Positions 1 through 5,958 of a stretch of DNA of 10,761 nt are shown one piece after another. The translations under genes and the position numbers were made by a program. The first letter of the stretch is position 1. Each line of letters begins with the position of its first letter. Source of the stretch: Bacteroidales bacterium UBA3709 (lineage in GTDB: Bacteria; Bacteroidota; Bacteroidia; Bacteroidales; UBA932). The notes below the pieces were generated by a model that was not told the origin of the DNA, made no database searches, and saw nothing but the letters and a program-made list of their open reading frames with translations. The stretch spans positions 1 to 10,761 of the forward strand of contig DFIA01000071.1 of assembly GCA_002372015.1 (NCBI GenBank), given 5' to 3'.

Positions 1-430
1 CTATTTTGGTAACCATTATTGGTTTCTTCCTGCATACTTGGGTCTTTATGTATTAGCACCTGTTCTAAATAGTTTTATAGAGACTGCGAAAGCACGTTTA
101 GTGTTTGGGGTGCTTTTAAGTTTCTTTATTCTTCAGTTTATCTATGGTTGGACTATTCCTAATGATACAGCTTATGTGCTCAATATGCATCCCATCACGC
201 TTCCATATTTTAAACAACTTATGATAGTTGCAAATTACGAAACTGGATATATGTATCCAGTTTTCGTAATATTTACGGCTGTTGTTATACTTGCTTTAAG
301 CATAATTTTAGATAGGGTTAGAATATATGTTTGGAAGGTCATGTGCCATAGGTTTATGGATTCTGTTTTTGCTTATATTCAACAACAAGTTGAAAAAATG
401 TTTTATCGTTTAAGATTATTTGGCAAATGA
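1..430 (+). CDS. Membrane acyltransferase (acyltransferase family 3), C-terminal part, probably internally deleted
   Basis: The frame is open from base 2 to the TGA at 428-430, so the gene begins outside the window; about 142 residues are visible. It starts with NHYWFLPAYLGLYVLAPVLN, the kind of segment seen in multi-pass acyltransferase family 3 proteins that acylate surface sugars at the membrane. Further hydrophobic helices follow near 100-150 and 255-305, ending in a basic cytoplasmic tail. From memory of the family, this motif is normally followed by over 200 residues with several helices before the AVYLLH-like motif; here the similar YVLNMHP comes only about 38 residues later (bases 173-193). 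The reading frame is intact, so I infer a shortened and perhaps inactive protein. A strong hairpin lies inside it at 234-270. Its end overlaps the next gene in an ATGA. The family call is fairly secure; the deletion is an inference. Confidence 0.7.
   Translation, partial: YFGNHYWFLPAYLGLYVLAPVLNSFIETAKARLVFGVLLSFFILQFIYGWTIPNDTAYVLNMHPITLPYFKQLMIVANYETGYMYPVFVIFTAVVILALSIILDRVRIYVWKVMCHRFMDSVFAYIQQQVEKMFYRLRLFGK
234..270. repeat. Near-perfect inverted repeat (16-bp hairpin) inside the acyltransferase gene
   Basis: The left arm ATTACGAAACTGGATA (234-249) and the right arm TATCCAGTTTTCGTAAT (254-270) are reverse complements except for one extra T in the right arm. The loop is TATG (250-253). 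It is fully within coding sequence and is not followed by a T-run, so it does not look like a terminator. It would form a stable stem in the mRNA or a cruciform in DNA. Confidence 0.9.
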
Positions 431-1788
431 TACGGTTGGCAGGTATGATTATTACAGGCATTCTTACGAGCTTGTATTATTTTCCTATTGAATTTATGGC
501 ATTACCAGGCATTAATACCAAGATGGTATTGGCTGTGTTGGGATTGGTATTTGTCGTATTTTATGTACTCAAAAAAAAATCTTTATTGATACCAAGGGAA
601 TTGTTGTTGCTGATAGCCTTGGCATCCGGTGTTTCTTTGATGTCTTTAATTTCAATAACAGTCAACCAGACTCCAGATGATTCTTATGCAAACTATATTA
701 CATCTTTCTTTGTATGGCTTAGCGGAGCATTTGCTGTTTGTACAATCGTAAAGTTTGTGCACGGCCATATCAGTGTGCACATGGTTTTAAATTATCTTGT
801 TGCAGTATGTCTGTTTCAGTGTGTTAGTGTATTGTTAGTTTATAATAATCCCGATCTGGCTCAATTAGTAACTGAAACAATCTTTAGCAGCGAATTGCAC
901 GTGGCCTCACAGCTGGGACGCTTGTTCGGGTTTGGTGCTGCTTTGGATACTGCAGGAGTTAGATTTTCATTAGTTTTAGTAGGGATAGCTTTTTTCTTAT
1001 CTGGAATTAAAGGACCTTTACCATTATTGCAGCGTTTGATTTACATCATCAGCTTTATTGTTATATCAATCATTGGAAATATGGTGGCACGTACTACTAT
1101 TGTGGGGGTCGGTATAGGGTTGGTCTTCTTGGTAATCAGTTCTTTTATTTCAATAAGAGGTACAATCGGCATCTCGCAATTTTCTTCTCTTTTTTCATGG
1201 CTGGGCCTGATTGCAACAGGAGTTGTTATTAGTGTAATACTTTACAATACTGCTCCTCAAGCAAGAAGTTTGTACCGTTTTGCCTTTGAAGGTTTCTTTT
1301 CCCTTGTAGAAAAGGGTGAGTGGGAAACATCTTCCGGAGAAAAACTCAAGACGATGGTTGTTTATCCTGAAACATTGCATACCTGGGTTATAGGCGATGG
1401 TTATTTTGAAAACTCGCGCAATGACGAGAACTATCTTGGGGATGCTACAGATCAAGGTTATTATATGGGAACAGATGTGGGGTATCTGCGCTTTATTTTT
1501 TATTTCGGCATATTGGGCCTGATTCCTATGATGGGAGTAATAATTTACTCTTCGGTTATGTGTATCAAATATTTTAGAGATGAGAGGTGGTTGTTTATTC
1601 TAGCTCTGCTCGTTGGACTGATTGTGTGGCTTAAAGTTGCTACTGATATATTCTGTTTCTTGGCTTTGTTCCTCTCTGTTGCCGCTCTAAGAGAACCTGA
1701 GGAAGGTATCCAAGAAACCCTGAATGGTACTCTGATACTAAATAAAGATTCAGGGCGCAAAATTTCAGCAAGGAGCGGCATTGTATGA
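427..1788 (+). CDS. Wzy-like polysaccharide repeat-unit polymerase (O-antigen polymerase/ligase type)
   Basis: This is an integral membrane protein of 453 residues. Hydrophobic segments lie near 5-21, 32-48, 57-78, 92-110, 119-138, 175-193, 202-220, 224-243, 257-273, 352-377 and 387-420. A long hydrophilic loop of about 75 residues sits between the last three helices, near 275-350. That layout (10-12 helices with one large periplasmic loop close to the C-terminus) is the Wzy/WaaL architecture. The loop contains GDGYF (323-327) and TDVGYLRF (349-356), and R222 sits at a helix edge. Known role of the family: joining lipid-linked repeat units at the periplasmic face. Position between an acyltransferase and glycosyltransferases fits polymerase better than ligase. 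The start is ATG 427, which overlaps the upstream stop (ATGA) and has no SD site; the end overlaps the next start in the same way. An A9 tract at codons 49-51 is noted separately. Confidence 0.8.
   Translation: MIRLAGMIITGILTSLYYFPIEFMALPGINTKMVLAVLGLVFVVFYVLKKKSLLIPRELLLLIALASGVSLMSLISITVNQTPDDSYANYITSFFVWLSGAFAVCTIVKFVHGHISVHMVLNYLVAVCLFQCVSVLLVYNNPDLAQLVTETIFSSELHVASQLGRLFGFGAALDTAGVRFSLVLVGIAFFLSGIKGPLPLLQRLIYIISFIVISIIGNMVARTTIVGVGIGLVFLVISSFISIRGTIGISQFSSLFSWLGLIATGVVISVILYNTAPQARSLYRFAFEGFFSLVEKGEWETSSGEKLKTMVVYPETLHTWVIGDGYFENSRNDENYLGDATDQGYYMGTDVGYLRFIFYFGILGLIPMMGVIIYSSVMCIKYFRDERWLFILALLVGLIVWLKVATDIFCFLALFLSVAALREPEEGIQETLNGTLILNKDSGRKISARSGIV
571..579 (+). repeat. A9 homopolymer inside the polymerase gene
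   Basis: Nine A residues form exactly codons 49-51 (three Lys) of the Wzy-like gene, in a short cytoplasmic-type loop. Losing one A brings an in-frame TGA four codons after the tract; gaining one also leads to a stop within about 35 codons. It is a possible slippage site, not a demonstrated one. Confidence 0.5.
1770..1775 (+). promoter_or_regulatory. SD-like AAGGAG before the first glycosyltransferase
   Basis: AAGGAG ends 9 bases before ATG 1785, a good SD position. It lies in the last codons of the polymerase gene. The other genes in this block have no convincing SD site apart from a weak AAAGG before 4016, so this may be chance or may favour reinitiation at the ATGA overlap. Confidence 0.35.
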
Positions 1789-2915
1789 AAATAGTCTATA
1801 CTATAGCCGGAACTTACCGCCCGGCAGGAATGGAGAGGATTCTTACCGATAAGGCAAACTATCTGGCTACCAAAGGATATAATATTACCATTGTAACAAC
1901 AGAACAGAAGGGTAGGCCGGATGCTTTTCCTTTAAACCAGGCAATACGCAGAGAGGATCTTGCTATTGGATATGAAGACAATAACGGCAGGAGTTTTCTG
2001 TCTAAGGTTCTAAGCCATCCTTTCAAGAAGTTCAATCACAGAAAAAAGCTTGGCAAGCTTTTGGAGCAAATACGGCCCAACGTTACCATATCAATGTTTT
2101 GTGGAGACGAATCTTTTCTTCCGAATCTGAAATTTGCAGGAAAAACAATTCTTGAGGTGCATTTTTCAAGATTCAAGCGTATTCAGTACGGTAGAAAGGG
2201 CTTTTGGGCTTTAGCGGACAAGTATCGCAGCAGGCAGGATATCAGAATCATACATCGTTTTAACCATTTTGTTGCTTTGACACAAGAAGATCTTGGATAT
2301 TGGGGAAACCCTGCCAATGGAACGGTAATTCCTAACTTTATAAGCAGATTTCCTACAACTCCATCTTCATTGGAGAGCAAAACGGTACTTGCAGTTGGGC
2401 GATATGATTACCAGAAAGGTTTTGAAAGGCTTATAAGTGCCTGGAAAAAAGTTTGTTCTAATCTGCCTGAAGGCCATGGCTGGATGCTAAAAATTGTGGG
2501 AGACGGTCCGTTAAAGGATAGCCTGAAAAGGCAGATAGCGGAAGATGGACTGCAAGGATTTGCAGTTGTAGGAGAGAGTGCTTCTGATATGGATGCTGTT
2601 TACCGCAATGCATCTGTATATGCTCTTTCTTCCAGATATGAGGGGCTTCCGATGGTGCTACTTGAGGCTCAGTCTTATGGTCTGCCTATAGTAGCGTTTG
2701 ACTGCAAATGTGGTCCAAAAGATGTTGTTACAGATGGTAAAGACGGGCTGCTGATAAAAGAGGGTGATGTGGAAGGGCTGTCTGGGGCATTGCTTAAGCT
2801 CATAAACAATGGGGAACTTCTGAAAACGATGGGACATAACGCTTTGGAGGCCTCTAAAAGATGGAATCGTGAATCTGCCATGGAGCGTTGGATTAGTTTG
2901 ATAGATGGCTGTTAG
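1785..2915 (+). CDS. Glycosyltransferase, GT4 family (GT-B fold)
   Basis: This 376-residue protein has the usual length for a GT4 retaining glycosyltransferase. The N-terminal acceptor domain begins with a KIVYTIAGTY strand and a PAGMER loop (13-18), the place where GT4 enzymes carry a Gly-rich loop. The donor domain starts near 200 with VLAVGRYDYQKGFERLI (GR 205-206, K211), followed by VGDGPL (238-243). The E-x7-E motif is EGLPMVLLE (E286, E294), and CGPKDVVTDGKDGLL (309-323) follows. Known role of the family: transfer of a sugar from a nucleotide-sugar donor; the donor and linkage cannot be read from sequence. It should work at the cytoplasmic face of the inner membrane on the growing lipid-linked repeat unit. 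The start overlaps the polymerase stop by four bases and has AAGGAG upstream; the last 11 bases overlap the next gene. Confidence 0.9.
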   Translation: MKIVYTIAGTYRPAGMERILTDKANYLATKGYNITIVTTEQKGRPDAFPLNQAIRREDLAIGYEDNNGRSFLSKVLSHPFKKFNHRKKLGKLLEQIRPNVTISMFCGDESFLPNLKFAGKTILEVHFSRFKRIQYGRKGFWALADKYRSRQDIRIIHRFNHFVALTQEDLGYWGNPANGTVIPNFISRFPTTPSSLESKTVLAVGRYDYQKGFERLISAWKKVCSNLPEGHGWMLKIVGDGPLKDSLKRQIAEDGLQGFAVVGESASDMDAVYRNASVYALSSRYEGLPMVLLEAQSYGLPIVAFDCKCGPKDVVTDGKDGLLIKEGDVEGLSGALLKLINNGELLKTMGHNALEASKRWNRESAMERWISLIDGC

Positions 2916-4008
2916 CAAAAGACATATTGTAATTTCTGCTGTAAATGTGCGTAAGGGAGGGACTCTTACCGTTCTTAAAGATTGCCTCTGTTATCTTTCT
3001 TCCAGAAAGGATGTTAGTGTAACAGCAATAGTTCACCGGAAATCTTTATGTGCTTATGATGGAATTGAATACATAGAAATACCTTGGAGCGCAGACAGCT
3101 GGATTAAACGCCTGTGGTGCGAGTATGTAACCTTGGGACGGGTTTCAAAGAAACTTCCTAAAGCGGATCTTTGGTTTTCTCTCCACGATACAACCCCAAG
3201 AGTAAGGGCAGAAAAACAAGCCGTTTATTGCCATACGTCTTTTCCTTTTATGAAATCCTCCTTGCAGGATTTGAAGATGGATTACAAAATAGCACTGTTT
3301 TCCAAGCTTACAAGGTTTGCCTATAAATTCAATGTGAGAAGGAACAGTTATCTGGTTGTTCAGCAGCAGTGGATGAGAGAAGCTTTGGGAAAGCTTCTGG
3401 CTTTTAATCCGGACAAGATAATTGTGGCTCCTCCTTCTTTCTCTTTTCCTGAAATAGGTGTTTCATCAGGCGGTTGTGAGAAGATTTTCCTTTATCCATC
3501 TACCCCTGATTGCCACAAGGATTTTGAAACCTTATGTAGGGCATCTGCAATGCTGGAACAAAAGGTTGGCAAGGGAAAATTCAGAACTGTTCTAACTATT
3601 TCAGGAAACGAAAACAAATATGCCTCGTGGCTCTATGGGCAGTTCAAAGATATTTTTTCTATAGAATTCAGGGGTTTTTTGAAAAAGGAAGATTTGCTGC
3701 TATGCTATGAAAAAGCTGATTGCCTTGTTTTTCCTTCGCGTTCAGAAACTTGGGGGTTACCTATATCGGAATTCAAATCTACAGGTAAGCCAATGATACT
3801 TGCAGATTTGCCTTATGCTCATGAAACCTCTGCCGGAGCAAGGAAGGTAGCTTTCTTTTCTTTGTCTGATTCAGAAGATTTGCAAAAGAAGATGCACAAG
3901 GTTCTTAATGGAGAAATAGAAACTTTTTCTGAAATACCTCGGTTGGACTACAAGAAACCGGTGGCTGAAGACTGGGATACACTTTTCAGAATATTGCTTG
4001 AATCATAA
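2905..4008 (+). CDS. Glycosyltransferase, GT4-like (GT-B fold)
   Basis: This 367-residue GT-B protein differs from its neighbour. The N-terminus reads HIVISAVNVRKGGTLTVL, with the RKGG loop at 16-19. The C-terminal donor domain has FLYPSTPDCHKDFETL (195-210), in which H204-K205 replaces the usual GR...KG pair, then FRGFLKKEDL near 255-264. The E-x7-E motif is ETWGLPISE (E281, E289), followed by KSTGKPMILADLPYAHET. This YPS..HKD/ETWGLPISE pattern is one I associate with GT4-like enzymes of Bacteroidetes capsule loci (from memory). Donor and acceptor are unknown. No transmembrane helix is visible, so it is probably peripheral on the inner membrane. ATG 2905 gives an 11-base overlap with the upstream gene, with no SD site, which suggests coupled translation. 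Confidence 0.85.
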   Translation: MAVSKRHIVISAVNVRKGGTLTVLKDCLCYLSSRKDVSVTAIVHRKSLCAYDGIEYIEIPWSADSWIKRLWCEYVTLGRVSKKLPKADLWFSLHDTTPRVRAEKQAVYCHTSFPFMKSSLQDLKMDYKIALFSKLTRFAYKFNVRRNSYLVVQQQWMREALGKLLAFNPDKIIVAPPSFSFPEIGVSSGGCEKIFLYPSTPDCHKDFETLCRASAMLEQKVGKGKFRTVLTISGNENKYASWLYGQFKDIFSIEFRGFLKKEDLLLCYEKADCLVFPSRSETWGLPISEFKSTGKPMILADLPYAHETSAGARKVAFFSLSDSEDLQKKMHKVLNGEIETFSEIPRLDYKKPVAEDWDTLFRILLES

Positions 4009-4015
4009 AGGCTGT

Positions 4016-5200
4016 ATGGCTATAAAACAAATGAGAATACTGCAACTTGGCAAGTTTTATCCTATCAGAGGAGGGGTAGAGAAGGTAATGAGAGATCTTA
4101 CGGAAGGCCTCTCTTCCAAAGGCATATATTGCGATATGCTCTGTGCAATGCTACCATCTGATAAAGTAGAGGCTAAAGATGCAGAGCGAATAGATGCCTC
4201 TGCGGTGAGGCAGGCGAAATCTCCTTTGATTTTGAGGCTTAATAATTTTGGTAGAATTATTTGTGTTAAGGCCTTGGCCAAGAAGGCCGGCACTATGATT
4301 TCTCCTGCCATGATAAAATATCTTAGGCAACATTGCAAAGAATATGATATCATACACGTGCACCACCCTGACCCTATGGCTGCCCTTGCTCTCAGGCTAA
4401 GCGGCTACAAGGGCAGGGTAATAGTTCACTGGCATTCTGATATAGTGTCTCAGAAGACTATTTTTTTCTTCTACAAGCCTCTTCAGAATTGGTTGCTCAG
4501 GCGTGCAGAAAAGGTTGTTGGAACTTCGCCCATCTATATTGCAGAATCTCCACACTTGGCAAATGTACAGAAGAAGTGTACTTATGTGCCTATAGGAATA
4601 CTACCTGTACCTGTGGTAGAACAAAGAGCTAAAGAGCTTAGAAAGCAATTCAATACAAAGTATCTTATTCTTACGGTAGGTAGATTGGTTCCATATAAAG
4701 GTTACAGTTATCTGATAGAGGCTATGAGTCTTTTGCCACAAGAATATGGCTTATGTATAATGGGAACAGGGCCTTTGCAAGAAAAACTAACGCAGCAGAT
4801 AAAAGAAAACTCTCTTGAAGACCGAATTACAATGGCCGGATATGTAGAAACAGGGCAACTTTTTTATGATTATTTTGCAAGTTGTGATATATTTGTACTC
4901 CCGAGTATAATGAAGACAGAGGCATTTGGTATAGTACAGATAGAGGCTATGTCTTGCGGAAAGCCTGTTGTAGCTACTAAAATACCGGCTTCCGGGGTTT
5001 CTTGGGTAAATAAAGAGGGTGTTAGTGGTTTGAATGTTATTCCCAAAGATGCTAAAGCCTTGGCTAAGGGAATAATGGATGTTATTGCCAACAAAGAAAA
5101 ATTTGGGCAGGGAGCTATGCAATTATTCCAAAGCCGCTACACTATAGATGCTATGATAAATAAAACAATTGAGATATATGAACAGCAGAAAATTAATTAA
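4016..5200 (+). CDS. Glycosyltransferase, GT4 family (GT-B fold)
   Basis: I chose ATG 4016, seven bases after the previous stop with a weak AAAGG upstream; the frame is open back to a TTG at 3998, and ATG 4031 is an equally sensible start. From 4016 the protein has 394 residues. The N-terminal domain has FYPIRGGVEKVMRDL, with the GGVEKV loop at 19-24 typical of GT4 enzymes, then HVHHPDPMAALAL (114-126) and VHWHSDIVSQK (137-147). The donor domain starts with LTVGRLVPYKG (219-229), then IMGTGPL (248-254). The E-x7-E motif is EAFGIVQIE (E302, E310). It is the most canonical GT4 enzyme of the three. Its sugar specificity is not readable. Its last 23 bases overlap the start of the export lipoprotein gene. 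Confidence 0.9.
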   Translation: MAIKQMRILQLGKFYPIRGGVEKVMRDLTEGLSSKGIYCDMLCAMLPSDKVEAKDAERIDASAVRQAKSPLILRLNNFGRIICVKALAKKAGTMISPAMIKYLRQHCKEYDIIHVHHPDPMAALALRLSGYKGRVIVHWHSDIVSQKTIFFFYKPLQNWLLRRAEKVVGTSPIYIAESPHLANVQKKCTYVPIGILPVPVVEQRAKELRKQFNTKYLILTVGRLVPYKGYSYLIEAMSLLPQEYGLCIMGTGPLQEKLTQQIKENSLEDRITMAGYVETGQLFYDYFASCDIFVLPSIMKTEAFGIVQIEAMSCGKPVVATKIPASGVSWVNKEGVSGLNVIPKDAKALAKGIMDVIANKEKFGQGAMQLFQSRYTIDAMINKTIEIYEQQKIN

Positions 5201-5954
5201 TGTGTTACTGCCGGCTTTTTTGGCTGCGTTTTTTTTAAGCGGTTGTATAACGGCAAAAAAAATAGCATATCTGCGCGATATGGAGTATAATAATGCTTAT
5301 TCTGCTCTAAAAGCTCCAGAACTTAAGATACAACCGGAAGACAGATTGGAGATAGCTGTAGGTAGCGAAATTCCAGAGTTAGCGGCTCCTTTCAATACGG
5401 AGATTTCCAGCGGGGAAGGGTCTGTTCAGAAAGCACTGAAATATACAGTAGATGCTGATGGTTGTATTGTTTTTCCTGTTCTTGGTACCTTGCAAGTAGC
5501 CGGTAAAACGGTTAAGCAAATTGAAAAAGATATAGAAAACAAAATAAGTGTGCGTGGAGATATAAGGGAGCCTAAGGTGAGCGTTAGGCTCGATAATTTT
5601 AAGATAACTGTTATTGGCAGTATGACAAATAGCGTACTTAATGTAGAGGAGCCAAGCATTAATATACTGCAAGCCATAGCTCGTTCCGGCGGAATAACAG
5701 ATCGCTCCAATGTTAAGGATGTGATGGTAATTAGAACGGAGAATGGGCAGAGAAAAGCTTATCAGATTAACTTACAAAAGGAAAAGTCTGTATTTGAATC
5801 GCCGGTATTCTTTCTTCAGCAGAACGATGTAGTGTATGTTAAACACAAAGGAGCATATCTTAGCCCTACAGGACAAACTCTAATGACATTCTTAGGAACT
5901 ATACTTTCTTTGGGTGGAATTGTTACCAATATTATACTTTGGACAAATAGATAA
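5178..5954 (+). CDS. wza: Polysaccharide export outer-membrane lipoprotein (Wza-like)
   Basis: I chose ATG 5178, because it gives a clean lipoprotein signal: basic MNSRK, a hydrophobic core, and lipobox LSGC with Cys23 as the lipidated residue. The open frame reaches a TTG at 5169, which would add only three residues. The mature part has a polysaccharide-export domain near 45-140 (IQPEDRLEIAVGSEIPEL; VDADGCIVFPVLGTLQVAG; a TVKQIEKDIENKI helix) and an SLBB-like domain near 141-222 (FKITVIGSM...ILQAIARSGGITDRSNVKDVMVIR). A hydrophobic C-terminal helix (about 234-255) matches the position of Wza's outer-membrane helix. Length 258 suits Bacteroidetes members, which are shorter than E. coli Wza. 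Family role: the export channel for capsule or exopolysaccharide. It overlaps the upstream glycosyltransferase by 23 bases and is followed after 4 bases by its usual partner, the Wzc-like kinase. T8 and A8 tracts lie at the lipobox. Confidence 0.9.
   Translation: MNSRKLINVLLPAFLAAFFLSGCITAKKIAYLRDMEYNNAYSALKAPELKIQPEDRLEIAVGSEIPELAAPFNTEISSGEGSVQKALKYTVDADGCIVFPVLGTLQVAGKTVKQIEKDIENKISVRGDIREPKVSVRLDNFKITVIGSMTNSVLNVEEPSINILQAIARSGGITDRSNVKDVMVIRTENGQRKAYQINLQKEKSVFESPVFFLQQNDVVYVKHKGAYLSPTGQTLMTFLGTILSLGGIVTNIILWTNR
5229..5262 (+). repeat. T8 and A8 homopolymer pair flanking the lipobox codons of the export lipoprotein
   Basis: T8 (5229-5236) encodes Phe18-Phe19 and part of Leu20; A8 (5255-5262) follows after 18 bases. 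Loss of one T turns the sequence into TTT TTT TAA, an immediate stop at the lipobox; gain of one T leads to a stop about 20 codons later. Possible slippage site only. Confidence 0.45.
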
Positions 5955-5958
5955 TGCT

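Noticed and set aside
692..712. Walker B of the kinase (residues 692-701 of the protein; bases about 8032-8061) reads DGTPI instead of DTPP, and Walker A has Met in AGMGKS
   Set aside because: I remember similar DTTPI-type variants in Bacteroidetes members of this family, and the metal- and phosphate-binding residues (K594, D616, D618, D698) are all present, so I do not regard it as a loss of function. The start and end given here are residue numbers of the protein.
4057..4353. Minus-strand open frame opposite the third glycosyltransferase, with similar ones under 1195-1455, 4787-5122, 5379-5710 and 6954-7250
   Set aside because: They lie antisense to well-supported genes, have no SD site or recognisable domain, and have protein composition typical of shadow frames.
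5914..5958. Earlier start for the kinase gene at 5914
   Set aside because: It would put 15 extra residues inside the end of wza; ATG 5959, 4 bases after the wza stop, gives the usual short cytoplasmic start before TM1.
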